Positions 23,561-34,570 of a DNA stretch of 64,000 nt are shown one piece after another. The notes below the pieces were generated by a model that saw nothing but the letters and a program-made list of their open reading frames with translations, had not been told where the DNA came from and searched no databases. How positions within the stretch are numbered: the stretch's first letter is position 1; each line of letters starts with the position of its first letter. The stretch is from Flavobacterium micromati (GTDB lineage Bacteria > Bacteroidota > Bacteroidia > Flavobacteriales > Flavobacteriaceae): NCBI RefSeq assembly GCF_900129585.1, contig NZ_FQWF01000009.1, positions 62,001 through 126,000 of the forward strand. The letters run 5' to 3'. A program made the position numbers and the translations under genes.

Positions 23561-24283
23561 TTATTTAGTGCAAACTACTTGTTCCGTAAATCGGAGGTCA
23601 ATTTTTTTATATTTATACAACGAACTATCTAAAACTGCTTTTTGAAAAAAAGCTTTATAATTTTTAAATTTCTGTTCAACATTTTTTACTGTACCAAAAT
23701 CTATTTGATAGTCAAAATTTCTATTGAACATTTTTAAGCTTCCATTGGGCATAATTTGAATTCCAATGATGTTTTTTTTCAAAAATGCATCATCATAAAT
23801 TATCCGGAACAATGCGGCCAAATCTTCGTTGTTATTTTTATTTATTCTCCCTGAAACAAGTGGGACTCTTGCTGTAAAATTAGCAGATAAAGGCATTTTA
23901 GTTCCTTTGTAATCAATATAAAAAGAACTTCCATTCTCAAAAATCCTAGCAATTGGGGTTTTCTGTTTTACTACAGCTTTCAATATACCATCAATACTCA
24001 CATATACGTCTGATTTTTCAATCATTTTGTGCGCATTTAAGCGTTTTTCCAACATATTCAAATCTAAATCTTCTTTTTCAATGCTTGTTACTTGTTCATT
24101 ATTTTCTATCAACAATTTATTAACTAAATCTTGTTTAACGAAAGGAGCATTGTCTTCAACGAAAATGATCGTGCATTTGGTCAATTTTCTCTTTTCACTA
24201 CGTTTTGATGTAAATGAAAATAAAAAAACCACAATTACAAACATCAGAATTAGTCGGATATTGATCCAGTTAAATAGTTTCAT
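23561..24283 (-). CDS. ftsQ: Cell division protein FtsQ
   Basis: The 240-aa bitopic protein has one N-terminal membrane segment (about 8-24), a POTRA-like region (about 35-105, divergent) and a FtsQ beta domain ending IDLRFTEQVVCTK. It links cytoplasmic ring and periplasmic synthases at the septum. It is weakly conserved in sequence; position between murC and ftsA makes the call secure. The start overlaps the murC stop by 14 nt. Confidence 0.88.
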   Translation of the reverse strand: MKLFNWINIRLILMFVIVVFLFSFTSKRSEKRKLTKCTIIFVEDNAPFVKQDLVNKLLIENNEQVTSIEKEDLDLNMLEKRLNAHKMIEKSDVYVSIDGILKAVVKQKTPIARIFENGSSFYIDYKGTKMPLSANFTARVPLVSGRINKNNNEDLAALFRIIYDDAFLKKNIIGIQIMPNGSLKMFNRNFDYQIDFGTVKNVEQKFKNYKAFFQKAVLDSSLYKYKKIDLRFTEQVVCTK

Positions 24284-25619
24284 AAATCGCTTTTTTTATT
24301 GGTGTAACTAATTCCCCAATATCTCCTGCTCCAATTGTTACAATAATCTTAGCGCTGCTAGCCAAAATCGCTGGAATCAGATCGCTCTTATTTACTAATT
24401 TTTTATTTCCATTAGTCATTTTATCCATAAGCCATTGTGAATTTATGCCTTCCATCGGTGTTTCACGAGCAGGATAAATATCCAATAAAATAACTTCATC
24501 AAATGCCGATAAACTTTTTGCAAAATCATCTGCAAAATCCTTCGTCCTGCTAAACAAATGAGGTTGAAAGACAGCGAGCACTTTTTGACCATCATACAAT
24601 TCTGTAACCGCCTGATGAACCGCATTTATTTCTGTAGGATGATGCGCATAATCATCTATGTAAACTTTAGCTTGTGTTTTTATTTGGTACGAAAACCGTC
24701 TTTTTATTCCTTTAAATGAAGCTATGGCTTTAGCAATGACATCGGTTGGGGTGCCAAATAAATTTGCCATTGCAATAGCCATTACTGCATTCATTAAATT
24801 ATGTCGCCCTGGTAATCCAAAATGTAAATCTTTAATTACCGAGGTGGGCGTTTGCACATCAAAAACATAACTTCCATCTCCTATTCTAACATTGATTGCT
24901 TTGTAAACTGCCTCGTCGTTTACGGCGCATACAACTCCTTCAATTGGCAATTCTTTTGTAATAAAAAGGTTTTTCTTGTCTTTTATTTTATCTGCAAATT
25001 CTATAAATGATTTTTCAATTTCCTCACTCGTTCCATATATATCTAAATGATCAGCATCCATTGAAGTAATACAAGCAATATTAGGATGCAAATGCAAAAA
25101 TGAACGATCAAATTCATCCGCTTCAACAACGGTTATTGTCTTTCCGTTTCCTATCAAATTAGAATTATAGTTCTCTACTATTCCGCCTATAAAAGCAGTT
25201 ACATCCGCGCCGCTTTCGTGCAAAATGTGGCCCAAAATACCTGATGTGGTCGTTTTCCCATGTGTACCTGCAACTGCAAAACAGAAAGTGTCTTTAGTAA
25301 TTAATCCTAAAACTTCAGCTCTCTTTTTAATTACGTAACCTTTTTGTATAAAATAATTCCATTCGGAATGTGAAACCGGCACTGCTGGTGTAATAACAAC
25401 CAAGGTGTTTTCAATATAAAAATCCTTTGGAACCAAATCAATAGCATCTTCAAAATGAATTGAAATACCACTTTCAATCAATTCATTTGTAAGAACAGAA
25501 GGCGTTTTGTCATAACCGCAAACTTCCTTTCCCAAATTCTTGAAATAGCGCGCAAGATTACTCATCCCGATTCCTCCGATTCCTATAAAGTAGACGTTAT
25601 TTATTTGATCTAAATTCAT
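24270..25619 (-). CDS. murC: UDP-N-acetylmuramate--L-alanine ligase
   Basis: The 449-aa Mur ligase has an N-terminal Rossmann domain with YFIGIGGIGMSNLARYF (about 10-26), ATP-binding AGTHGKTTTSGI (about 116-127) and a C-terminal domain with DDYAHHPTEI. It adds the first amino acid (L-Ala) of the stem peptide in the cytoplasm. It lies between murG and ftsQ in the usual order. Confidence 0.97.
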   Translation of the reverse strand: MNLDQINNVYFIGIGGIGMSNLARYFKNLGKEVCGYDKTPSVLTNELIESGISIHFEDAIDLVPKDFYIENTLVVITPAVPVSHSEWNYFIQKGYVIKKRAEVLGLITKDTFCFAVAGTHGKTTTSGILGHILHESGADVTAFIGGIVENYNSNLIGNGKTITVVEADEFDRSFLHLHPNIACITSMDADHLDIYGTSEEIEKSFIEFADKIKDKKNLFITKELPIEGVVCAVNDEAVYKAINVRIGDGSYVFDVQTPTSVIKDLHFGLPGRHNLMNAVMAIAMANLFGTPTDVIAKAIASFKGIKRRFSYQIKTQAKVYIDDYAHHPTEINAVHQAVTELYDGQKVLAVFQPHLFSRTKDFADDFAKSLSAFDEVILLDIYPARETPMEGINSQWLMDKMTNGNKKLVNKSDLIPAILASSAKIIVTIGAGDIGELVTPIKKAIYETI

Positions 25620-25652
25620 TTTATTTTTTATAAATTTCTAAAGTCGTTATGC

Positions 25653-26774
25653 TTACAAAGTCTGTGGACTTTCTAACTTAGGACTTTGAACTAATTTTAT
25701 TATCTCGTCAACTATATCTTTTGTTGCATTTGGTTTTGCTAATTTTTTCATGTTTTCACTTAGATCCTTTTGCAGATTCTCATCGTGTAGCAATCTGTTA
25801 AAAACCGTCTCAAATTTTTCGCCAAGTTCACTTTCTTTTATTAATAGCGCTCCATTTTTGTCGGCAATTGCTTTTCCGTTTTTAGTTTGATGATCTTCAG
25901 CTACATTTGGCGAAGGAATAAAAATCGTTGGTTTCCCCACTAGGCACAATTCAGAAACTGATGATGCTCCAGCGCGAGAAATGACGAAATCAGCCGCCGC
26001 ATATATTAAATCCATTCTATCAATAAACGAAACTACTTGAACATTTTCTGTCTCCGAAAATTGTTTGTACTCTGTCATGTAAAAATTACCGCATTGCCAG
26101 AATATTTGAATCCCTGATGCTAATAAAAAATCTAGCTCTGTTGCAATCAATTGATTGATTCTTCTGGATCCTAAACTTCCACCAAGAATTAACAATGTTT
26201 TTTTATTAGCATCTAAATTGAAATATGAAATTGCTTCACTTTTTTTAGAATCAGTATTTAAAACATCTTGACGAACCGGATTTCCCGTTAAAATCATTTT
26301 TTCTTTTGGAAAAAACCGTTCTAAATTTTCGTAGGCTACACAAATTTTATTGGCTCTTTTACTCAATAATTTATTGGTTATTCCAGGATATGAATTCTGT
26401 TCTTGAATAACGGTAGCAATATTAGAAAAAGCAGCAACTTGTAAAAGTGGACCACTTGCAAAACCACCTGTGCCTATAACGACATCTGGTTTAAATTGTT
26501 TGATAATCTTGCGCGCTTTTATCAAACTACTAATTAGTTTTAGCGGAAATAAGGTATTATCAAATGTTAGTCTTCGTTGCAAACCTGAGATCCAAAGTCC
26601 AATGATTTCATAACCTGCTTGAGGAACTTTTTGCATTTCCATCTTATCATTGGCACCCACAAATAAAAACTCAGCATCGGGAAACCGCAATTTTAATTCA
26701 TTTGCAATAGCAATTGCAGGATAGATATGTCCTCCTGTTCCGCCGCCGCTTAATATGAATTTATATGGTTTCAT
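25653..26774 (-). CDS. murG: UDP-GlcNAc transferase MurG
   Basis: The 373-aa GT28 protein opens [24 protein letters not shown], the MurG donor/acceptor loop, followed by [12 protein letters not shown] and the C-terminal [24 protein letters not shown] nucleotide-binding region. It converts lipid I to lipid II at the inner membrane face. It lies between ftsW and murC. Confidence 0.97.
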   Translation of the reverse strand: MKPYKFILSGGGTGGHIYPAIAIANELKLRFPDAEFLFVGANDKMEMQKVPQAGYEIIGLWISGLQRRLTFDNTLFPLKLISSLIKARKIIKQFKPDVVIGTGGFASGPLLQVAAFSNIATVIQEQNSYPGITNKLLSKRANKICVAYENLERFFPKEKMILTGNPVRQDVLNTDSKKSEAISYFNLDANKKTLLILGGSLGSRRINQLIATELDFLLASGIQIFWQCGNFYMTEYKQFSETENVQVVSFIDRMDLIYAAADFVISRAGASSVSELCLVGKPTIFIPSPNVAEDHQTKNGKAIADKNGALLIKESELGEKFETVFNRLLHDENLQKDLSENMKKLAKPNATKDIVDEIIKLVQSPKLESPQTL

Positions 26775-26797
26775 TATTTCTATAATAGTTATTATGT

Positions 26798-28093
26798 TTA
26801 TTTATTCATTACTGCCTGCATTGGATTTCTCGCTTTGTCTTCAATAGAATAGGTTCCGTCTAAAACTTCATCTTCCTCTAATTCTCTGTCAATTAACTTT
26901 TGAAGCGCTTCATCCCTTTTGGCAGCGTTTTTTAATTCTTGAACAATTTCTTCCTCTTTTTTAGTCACACTGATTATAATTCCAAGCGCAATACAAGTCA
27001 TCCAAATTGAAGTTCCACCGCTACTAATCAGTGGCAAGGTTTGGCCAGTCACTGGCAGCAATTCGACAGCCACGGCCATATTTATCATTGCTTGAAATAT
27101 CATGGGAAAACCCAGTCCTACAACTACAAGTTTTCCAAAAAGCGTGGTTGCTTTGTGCGAAGCAACAACAAACCGGAAGAGCAATAATAAGTACAATGAC
27201 ATTACAACCAAGCCGCCAATTAAGCCATATTCCTCAATTATAATAGCATAAATAAAATCGGAAGAAGACTGAGGTAAAAAGTTTTTCTGAACGCTTTTTC
27301 CTGGTCCTAGTCCATAAATCATACCCGAAGCGATTGCAATTTTAGCTTTTTCTATTTGATAATCATCTTCATCTGGTTTATCAGTACTAAAACTTTCAAT
27401 CCGGCTTTCCCAAGTCCGCACTCTACTAAACATTGTTGAATCCGGAAAAGCTTTAGACATTAATATAAAAAAGGTAAGAACAACAATTCCTGCTCCTACA
27501 ATGATTGCAATATATTTCATGGGATACTTTCCTATAAACGTAAGCATAACAATCATTGTGAATATTAATGCAGTTGTTGAAAAGTTTGATGGAAGTATCA
27601 ACAACAACGTTAAAAATACTGGTGCCCAAAGCTCTTTTATTGACTCAAGAAAATCAATGGGCTCTTCTCTTTTTTTAGATAAATATCGCGCAACAAAAAC
27701 AAATAAAACAAGTGATGCAAATGTTGATGGCTGAAATGAAATACCAACAAGCGGGATTTGAAGCCATCGACTAGCATTAGCCCCACCTACAACTTGCCCT
27801 TTAATCATTGCTAAAGCTAAGACTACCCAAACTATTGGCAGAAACCATTTAGAAATTGATCTAAAATATAGATACGGAACATTATGAACCATAAATATTA
27901 TTCCAAAACCAAAGAAAATATGACCCAAATGTTTAACCAAATATCCCAACGTATTTCCTGTACCATGTCCTAAATACGCTAAGTTGCTACTGGCACTAAA
28001 AACAGGCATAAATGAAAATAGAGCCAACAGCGCCACGAATGACCATATTACTTTATCTCCTTTTAAATAGCCTATTAATTGCTTCATATTCAT
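26798..28093 (-). CDS. ftsW: Lipid II polymerase/flippase FtsW (SEDS family)
   Basis: The 431-aa polytopic membrane protein with about ten helices has SEDS signatures ([71 protein letters not shown]). SEDS proteins polymerise glycan strands with a partner PBP, here the FtsI in the same cluster. A charged cytoplasmic tail of about 60 residues follows. Confidence 0.96.
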   Translation of the reverse strand: MNMKQLIGYLKGDKVIWSFVALLALFSFMPVFSASSNLAYLGHGTGNTLGYLVKHLGHIFFGFGIIFMVHNVPYLYFRSISKWFLPIVWVVLALAMIKGQVVGGANASRWLQIPLVGISFQPSTFASLVLFVFVARYLSKKREEPIDFLESIKELWAPVFLTLLLILPSNFSTTALIFTMIVMLTFIGKYPMKYIAIIVGAGIVVLTFFILMSKAFPDSTMFSRVRTWESRIESFSTDKPDEDDYQIEKAKIAIASGMIYGLGPGKSVQKNFLPQSSSDFIYAIIIEEYGLIGGLVVMSLYLLLLFRFVVASHKATTLFGKLVVVGLGFPMIFQAMINMAVAVELLPVTGQTLPLISSGGTSIWMTCIALGIIISVTKKEEEIVQELKNAAKRDEALQKLIDRELEEDEVLDGTYSIEDKARNPMQAVMNK

Positions 28094-28156
28094 TATAATT
28101 TTAGCCGTTTTAATCTTTATCTATTTCCAAATTTATCACTTTGGCTCGTTAATAAT

Positions 28157-29488
28157 TTATAATTGTTTAACCGCTAGTTTAAATTGATTTCCACGGTCTT
28201 CGTAATTTTCGAACAAATCAAAACTTGCACAAGCAGGTGACAATAAAACGGTGTCTCCCTTTTCGGTTAGGCGCTGTCCCATTTGTACTGCATCACTCAT
28301 ATTATCCACTTCAACCATAATGTCTACAACATTCCCAAAAACATCGATAATCTTTTTATTATCTACACCTAGACAAATGATTGCTTTTACCTTCTCTCGT
28401 ACTAACGACATTAATTCATTGTAATCGTTCCCTTTGTCAACTCCTCCCACAATCCAAACTGTAGGTGTGTTCATACTATCCAAAGCAAAAAATGTAGCAT
28501 TTACATTAGTCGCTTTAGAATCATTTATATATTGAACATTTTGGATTTTTAAAACTTTCTCAAGACGGTGTTCTACACCTTGAAAATTAGAAAGACTTTC
28601 TCTTATCGTTGCCTTTCTTATTTGCATTAATTTTGCCACAGAGGTTGCTGCCATTGCGTTTTTCATATTATGTTTTCCCTCTAAGGCAATGTGATCTGTA
28701 TCCATTGTGAACTTATCTTGCTCGATTCTAATTTCCATTTTATTGTTTTTTATGTAAGCTCCTTCGTTGAAAGTTTTTGTCAATGAAAAAGGTATTAATT
28801 TTGCTTTTGTTGTGTGCCTTTCTAACCATGCACTTATGGCTTCATCATCAGCATCATAAAGAAGATAGTCATCCTCAGTTTGATTCATTGTTATTCTAAA
28901 TTTTGCATTAATGTAATTGTCATAGTTGTATTCATATCGATCTAAATGATCTGGACTAATATTTGTAATAACAGCGATATGGGGTTTAAAATTTTTAACG
29001 CCATCCAACTGAAAACTACTTAATTCTAATACATAAGAATCATATTTGTTATCAGCAATTTGCCAAGCAAAACTTTTCCCTATATTTCCTCCCAATCCCA
29101 CATTCAATCCAGCTGATTTTAACAAATGATGAGTTAGCATTGTGGTAGTTGTTTTACCATTACTTCCCGTTATCCCTACAATTGTAGCATTTGTATATGG
29201 AGCGGCAAACTCAATCTCTGAGATTACAGGAATGCCTTTCTCGACTAATTTTTTTACTATTGGCGTTTTATCTGGAATACCAGGACTTTTCATCACCACA
29301 TCAGCGTTGAAGATTAGATCTTCAGTATGTTTTTCCTCTTCCCATGCAATACCATTAATGATAAGAACTTCTTTATAATTTCCTTTTATCTTTCCAAAAT
29401 CAGATACAAAAACTTCATAACCTTTTTTCTTGCCTAAAATTGCAGTTCCTACACCGCTTTCGCCACCTCCTAAAATTACTAATCTCAT
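28157..29488 (-). CDS. murD: UDP-N-acetylmuramoyl-L-alanine--D-glutamate ligase
   Basis: The 443-aa Mur ligase begins MRLVILGGGESGVGTAIL, with ATP motif GITGSNGKTTTTM and C-terminal INDSKATNVNATFFALDS. It adds D-Glu to the UDP-MurNAc-Ala precursor. It is separated from mraY by only 1 nt, which supports translational coupling. Confidence 0.97.
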   Translation of the reverse strand: MRLVILGGGESGVGTAILGKKKGYEVFVSDFGKIKGNYKEVLIINGIAWEEEKHTEDLIFNADVVMKSPGIPDKTPIVKKLVEKGIPVISEIEFAAPYTNATIVGITGSNGKTTTTMLTHHLLKSAGLNVGLGGNIGKSFAWQIADNKYDSYVLELSSFQLDGVKNFKPHIAVITNISPDHLDRYEYNYDNYINAKFRITMNQTEDDYLLYDADDEAISAWLERHTTKAKLIPFSLTKTFNEGAYIKNNKMEIRIEQDKFTMDTDHIALEGKHNMKNAMAATSVAKLMQIRKATIRESLSNFQGVEHRLEKVLKIQNVQYINDSKATNVNATFFALDSMNTPTVWIVGGVDKGNDYNELMSLVREKVKAIICLGVDNKKIIDVFGNVVDIMVEVDNMSDAVQMGQRLTEKGDTVLLSPACASFDLFENYEDRGNQFKLAVKQL

Positions 29489-29489
29489 A

Positions 29490-30719
29490 TTATCTTAATT
29501 TTAGAGTAATAATTGATAAAATGGCAAACATTATTGCAACAATCCAAAATCGTGTTACAATTTTACTTTCATGGTATCCTTTCTTTTGATAATGGTGATG
29601 TAAAGGAGACATTAAAAATATTCTTCGGCCTTCGCCAAAGCGTTTCTTGGTGTATTTAAAATAAGTGACTTGCAGAACTACAGAAAGATTTTCGACGAGA
29701 AAAATTCCGCATAATAATGGAATCAGCATCTCTTTTCGAACAGCGATTGCTAATACTGCAATGATTCCTCCAATAGTTAAACTTCCTGTGTCACCCATAA
29801 AAACAGAAGCTGGATATGAGTTGTACCATAAAAACCCAATGAGGGCACCTACAAAAGCCGCTATAAAAACGGTCATTTCTCCTGAACTGGGTATGTAAGG
29901 AATATTGAGATAATTAGAAAAGATAATATTACCCGAAACAAATGTAAAAATACCCAAAGCAAAGACTGAAATTGCCGACGTTCCCGCCGCGAGACCATCA
30001 ATTCCATCTGTTAAATTTGCACCATTTGAAACGGCAGTTATGATGAAAATCACAACTGGAATAAACACTAGCCACGCCCACTTTTGATAACCATCGCCTG
30101 TCCAAGCAAGCAATTCTGCGTAATCAAATTCATTGTTTTTAAAGAATGGAATTGTAGTTACTGTAGATTTTTCTTCTATTGGCGCTTGCACAGTTATATT
30201 TTCGGTTTGTGCTTTAAAAATATTTGTTCTAGTCGTGTCCTGTCTAACGGTAACTGCTGGACTTAAATAAAGCACTGAACCTACGATTAAACCTAAACCA
30301 ACTTGACCAAATACTTTGAAAATACCTTTTAATCCTTCCTTATCCTTTTTAAAGATTTTTATATAATCATCGACAAAACCGATAGTTCCCATCCATAGCG
30401 TAGTTACAATCAACAAAACAATATAAATATTATGCAATTTTGAAAAAAGCATTACTGGAACAAGCGTTGCAAAGATTATGATTAATCCACCCATTGTAGG
30501 TGTTCCCGCTTTTTCATTTTGACCCGCTAATCCCAACTCGCGAACAGTTTCCCCCACTTGCTGTCTTTGCAAAAACTGAATAATTCTTTTTCCGTAGATA
30601 GTTGACAATAACAACGATAAAATAAATGATAATGCCGATCTAAACGTAATATATTGAAATACTCCTGTCCCCGGAATATCCAATGTTTTATCTAAATATT
30701 CAAATAAATAGTATAGCAT
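29490..30719 (-). CDS. mraY: Phospho-N-acetylmuramoyl-pentapeptide-transferase
   Basis: The 409-aa membrane enzyme makes lipid I. It contains the Asp-rich GFVDDYIK (about 113-120), the [10 protein letters not shown] motif and the [14 protein letters not shown] signature near the C-terminus. It is about 50 residues longer than E. coli MraY because of a polar insert between membrane segments (about 155-205: [20 protein letters not shown]...). The insert is typical of Bacteroidota proteins as far as I recall. It lies between murE and murD. Confidence 0.96.
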   Translation of the reverse strand: MLYYLFEYLDKTLDIPGTGVFQYITFRSALSFILSLLLSTIYGKRIIQFLQRQQVGETVRELGLAGQNEKAGTPTMGGLIIIFATLVPVMLFSKLHNIYIVLLIVTTLWMGTIGFVDDYIKIFKKDKEGLKGIFKVFGQVGLGLIVGSVLYLSPAVTVRQDTTRTNIFKAQTENITVQAPIEEKSTVTTIPFFKNNEFDYAELLAWTGDGYQKWAWLVFIPVVIFIITAVSNGANLTDGIDGLAAGTSAISVFALGIFTFVSGNIIFSNYLNIPYIPSSGEMTVFIAAFVGALIGFLWYNSYPASVFMGDTGSLTIGGIIAVLAIAVRKEMLIPLLCGIFLVENLSVVLQVTYFKYTKKRFGEGRRIFLMSPLHHHYQKKGYHESKIVTRFWIVAIMFAILSIITLKLR

Positions 30720-30739
30720 ATTTGTTTTTGTTTATTTAG

Positions 30740-32203
30740 TTATTTATTAAGTTGTTCTAAAATTTCCTTTACCGTTTCCATGTCGTCAAAATGCTGACGA
30801 ACACCTTTCACTTCCTGATATGTTTCATGACCTTTGCCGGCAATTAGGATAATATCATTTGGCTGAGCCAATTGACATGCGGTTTTAATCGCTTGTTTTC
30901 TATCGGTAATCGTTAATAATTTCTTATGGTTCTGAGGTGCAACACCTTGTTCCATTTCGTTAATTATTTCTTCTGGATTTTCATCTCTTGGATTATCTGA
31001 CGTCAAAATAACTTTATCACTTAAATCTGTCGCAATTGCGGCCATAATGGGACGTTTGGCTTTATCTCTGTTTCCACCACAACCCACTATCGTAATTAAT
31101 TGTTCGTTTTTTGTGCGAATATTGTTTATTGTTTTCAAAACATTGTCAAGCGCATCTGGTGTGTGCGCATAATCAACAATTGCAGTGATATTTGTTGTTG
31201 AAACTATAAACTGAAAACGACCAGAAACACTTTCTAAATTAGACATTAGGCGAAGTACTTCTAGGCTTTCCATTCCTAATTCTACAGCAGTGCCATAAAT
31301 TGCCAATAAGTTATATGCATTAAATGTTCCTATTAATTTTACCCAAACTTCATTACCATTTACTTTTAGAAGCAAACCCGATAACTGGTTTTCTAATATT
31401 TGCGCTTTATAATCAGCGTATGTTTTTAAGGCGTAAGTGACTTTTTTCGCCGCAGTATTCTGCAACATTATTTGTCCGTTTTTATCATCGACATTAGTTA
31501 GCACAAATGCCGTTTTAGGTAAACTATCAAAAAATGATTTTTTGACATCTCTATATTCAGCAAATGTTGGGTGATAATCTAAATGATCATGAGATAAATT
31601 AGTAAAAATTCCACCCACAAAATGCAACGCTTCTGTTCTTTTTTGATGAACTCCGTGAGAACTAACCTCCATAAAACAATATTCAACACCAGCATCGACC
31701 ATTTCTTTTAGATAATGATTGATAGTAATTGAATCTGGAGTTGTGTGCGTTGCTTTATATTCGATCACATCTACTACAATTTTCACTGTCGAAAGTAATC
31801 CAACTTTATGACCTGCTTTTTGAAACAATTGAAACAATAGTGAGGCAATAGTAGTTTTACCATTTGTACCAGTTATCCCAATCAATTTTAATTTTTGAGA
31901 TGGATTTCCAAAGAAATTGGCAGCCATAAAAGCTAATGCCGAATTGGTATCTTTTACTTGCACATAGGTAATTCCTTTTTCGATAGTTTCTGGCAATGTA
32001 TCACAAACAATTACAGTTGCTCCTTGTTGAATTGCTTTGTTGATATAATCGTGACCATTAGAAATTGTACCACGAATAGCAATAAAAACGTCATTAGCTC
32101 CAATTTTTCTGGAATCGAAATCTATCTTATTAATAGAAATTTCCGTCGAACCTTGCATAGATTCGATAGCCACTTTGTATAATATGTCTTTTAATTTATT
32201 CAT
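30740..32203 (-). CDS. murE: UDP-MurNAc-tripeptide synthetase MurE, meso-DAP type
   Basis: The 487-aa Mur ligase has GITGTNGKTTIASLLFQLF as ATP motif and LTSDNPRDENPEEI in the C-terminal domain. The DNPR motif is the hallmark of meso-diaminopimelate specificity, so the peptidoglycan is predicted to be DAP type. The start overlaps the ftsI stop by 4 nt (ATGA). Confidence 0.96.
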   Translation of the reverse strand: MNKLKDILYKVAIESMQGSTEISINKIDFDSRKIGANDVFIAIRGTISNGHDYINKAIQQGATVIVCDTLPETIEKGITYVQVKDTNSALAFMAANFFGNPSQKLKLIGITGTNGKTTIASLLFQLFQKAGHKVGLLSTVKIVVDVIEYKATHTTPDSITINHYLKEMVDAGVEYCFMEVSSHGVHQKRTEALHFVGGIFTNLSHDHLDYHPTFAEYRDVKKSFFDSLPKTAFVLTNVDDKNGQIMLQNTAAKKVTYALKTYADYKAQILENQLSGLLLKVNGNEVWVKLIGTFNAYNLLAIYGTAVELGMESLEVLRLMSNLESVSGRFQFIVSTTNITAIVDYAHTPDALDNVLKTINNIRTKNEQLITIVGCGGNRDKAKRPIMAAIATDLSDKVILTSDNPRDENPEEIINEMEQGVAPQNHKKLLTITDRKQAIKTACQLAQPNDIILIAGKGHETYQEVKGVRQHFDDMETVKEILEQLNK

Positions 32204-34203
32204 GACAATTCTAATAAAATCGTTGTATTCTTCACTAAATTTTGACCAGCTTCAACTGATTGTTTTCTTACCTTCCCTACGCCTACAACCCTAACTTTAA
32301 GTCCTAAATTCCCTAATAATGCTACAGCATCCATTCCTGACATTCCTTTTAAATTAGGAACCAATTGCTGTTTTATATTTGACTTTGCAAAATAGGAATC
32401 GTAATTACTTTCTTGTTTTGCAATTTTTTTATCTATATTTTTAATTTCATTGGTAGAAGGTGCATCAGTAAATATTTTTTGAGCAATCCTTTTAAACACT
32501 GGACCTGCCACATCAGCACCATAAAAGTTATTCAATGCAGTATTTGGCTTGTGCACTACAACAATGCAAGAATATTTAGGTTGATCAGCTGGAAAATAAC
32601 CCACGAATGAAGATGCATAATACATCTCTGACCTACCATTTTTACCGTAATTCACTTGCGCTGTACCTGTTTTTCCTGCCATTGAAAAATCTTTTGAGTA
32701 CAATTTAGAACCCGTTCCTTTTTTAACGACATTTTCTAGGACAGCCTGTAATTTCAAAATTGTTTCATCAGAACATATTTTCGCAATCAAAACTTCTTTC
32801 TCGTATTTCTTTATTGTTCTGTTCCATTCTTTTATTTCTGAAACAAATTGCGGTTTAACCATTTCTCCATCATTGGCAACAGCATTATAAAATGCTAAAG
32901 TTTGCATGGGCGTAATCGAAACTCCGTACCCAAAAGCCATCCAAGGAAGTGAGACATTAGACCACTTTTTATCCTTTGGATGCGGTATGTAAGGAACTCC
33001 TTCTCCTTTGATCGAAAGTCCCAACTGTCTATTTAATCCAAAATTATTGAGATGATTAACAAATGTTGATGGTTCATCTTTATAAGCCTGATAAACTGCT
33101 TGAACTAGAACGGTATTTGATGACAATTCAAATCCTCGTGCTAACGAAATTTTTCCATAACCACCTTCCTTTGAATCACGTACTTTTCGACCAGAATAGA
33201 TTATCGTGCCGCCTTTACTATCATAAACTGTACTCGTATCCGCTTTTTTATCTTCGAGTAGCGCCATCAAATCGGCTAATTTATAAGTTGAACCTGGTTC
33301 ATGCGATTCAGCTACCGCATAATTTGTGGTTTCAAAATACGTCCCATCTTTGGCTTTGCCAAGGTTAGAAATTGCTTTAATATGACCGGTATGTGTTTCC
33401 ATAACCACTACACAACCGTGATCAGCATCATAAGCTTCTAATTGTTTTAATAACGCATGATGCGCAATATCTTGAATGTAAACATCAATAGTAGAAATCA
33501 CGTCGTAACCATCCCGAGGATCCACTTCATTGACATCGCGAATAGGTTTCCATTGTCCCTTAGCAATTTTTTGCTTTAAAATCTTACCATCTTTCCCGTT
33601 TAAGTCATCTCTAAAAGCCCATTCAATCCCTTTTCCTTCAAATGATTTTCCATGAGAAGTTCTTTCATAACCTACGGTACGTTCGGCAATTTTCCCTATT
33701 GGATGCTCTCGCACGGTTTCCTGTTCAACGATTATTCCTCCCTTATAGGCACCCAAATTAAATAAAGGAAAACCTTTTATTTTGAAATATTCTGTATAAC
33801 TCAAATTTCGCGCTAATAGGTAATACCTGTTTTTATTAGCTCTCGCTTTTCTCAATTCATTTTCGTAAAATTCAGAAGATTTCCCAAGAACTGTAACTAA
33901 TGAATCGGCTAATGACTTGACATTTTTCTCAAATGCCTCGGCTTTTGGCGCAAGCGCATCAAATCGAATTTCATAATTTGGAATTGAAGTTGCAAGTAAA
34001 CTGCCATCTGCTGAATAAATGTTTCCTTTATTAGCTGGAATTACAAATGTTCGAACTGTTCTTTCTTTAGCCAATTTTCTATAATAATCACCTTCTACCC
34101 ACTGAATATTGGTTAATTTCACAGTAATAGCTATGGCCATGAAAAAGATGCCAAAAGCTACTAGATAAATACGATACGATATTTGTTTATCTTCTACTGC
34201 CAT
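32200..34203 (-). CDS. ftsI: Division transpeptidase FtsI/PBP3 with C-terminal PASTA domain
   Basis: The 667-aa class B penicillin-binding protein has an N-terminal membrane anchor (about 8-28) and a dimerisation domain (about 50-220). The transpeptidase domain carries SxxK in EPGSTYKLAD, SxN in ELSSNTVL and KTG in MAGKTGTAQ. One PASTA domain at about 605-667 (LVPNLKGMSGMDAVALLGNLGLKVRV...) is usual for Bacteroidota FtsI and absent in E. coli. It cross-links septal peptidoglycan together with FtsW. The start overlaps the ftsL-like gene by 10 nt. Confidence 0.96.
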   Translation of the reverse strand: MAVEDKQISYRIYLVAFGIFFMAIAITVKLTNIQWVEGDYYRKLAKERTVRTFVIPANKGNIYSADGSLLATSIPNYEIRFDALAPKAEAFEKNVKSLADSLVTVLGKSSEFYENELRKARANKNRYYLLARNLSYTEYFKIKGFPLFNLGAYKGGIIVEQETVREHPIGKIAERTVGYERTSHGKSFEGKGIEWAFRDDLNGKDGKILKQKIAKGQWKPIRDVNEVDPRDGYDVISTIDVYIQDIAHHALLKQLEAYDADHGCVVVMETHTGHIKAISNLGKAKDGTYFETTNYAVAESHEPGSTYKLADLMALLEDKKADTSTVYDSKGGTIIYSGRKVRDSKEGGYGKISLARGFELSSNTVLVQAVYQAYKDEPSTFVNHLNNFGLNRQLGLSIKGEGVPYIPHPKDKKWSNVSLPWMAFGYGVSITPMQTLAFYNAVANDGEMVKPQFVSEIKEWNRTIKKYEKEVLIAKICSDETILKLQAVLENVVKKGTGSKLYSKDFSMAGKTGTAQVNYGKNGRSEMYYASSFVGYFPADQPKYSCIVVVHKPNTALNNFYGADVAGPVFKRIAQKIFTDAPSTNEIKNIDKKIAKQESNYDSYFAKSNIKQQLVPNLKGMSGMDAVALLGNLGLKVRVVGVGKVRKQSVEAGQNLVKNTTILLELS

Positions 34204-34541
34204 AATTTTTGAAAAAATCTTTTTTCTTTTACTTCTTTAACTTTTATTTTTACTGGAGGAACTGTTGATGGAAAAATTTCTTTTTCAATCATTTTTTCAG
34301 AAACTGCTGACTCCATTTTCAATTTCATTAACTCTGATCTTCTATCAACAAACTCAGAGCGCAGCTCCTTTGATTTGTTTGTCAATTCCACAATCTTGAA
34401 AACCTTTTGTTCAAAGCGTTGTGTATTTGCGATCATTAGAATTCCTAAAAAAATAATAAAAACGATAAATCGCCAGTTCTTTACTGCATCCTCGTTTAAG
34501 AGGAATCTTGCTTTTAATAAACTGTATACTCCGTTTTTCAT
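34194..34541 (-). CDS. ftsL: FtsL-like division protein
   Basis: The 115-aa protein has one membrane segment (about 25-41: FIVFIIFLGILMIANTQ), followed by a predicted coiled coil (about 45-90) and a basic tail. This is the FtsL topology and position (between rsmH and ftsI), the basis for the call; sequence conservation is low in this family. It would join the FtsQLB complex that activates FtsWI. Confidence 0.82.
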   Translation of the reverse strand: MKNGVYSLLKARFLLNEDAVKNWRFIVFIIFLGILMIANTQRFEQKVFKIVELTNKSKELRSEFVDRRSELMKLKMESAVSEKMIEKEIFPSTVPPVKIKVKEVKEKRFFQKLWQ

Positions 34542-34570
34542 TTTTGGATCTTTATCTCTTTTTCGTAACT

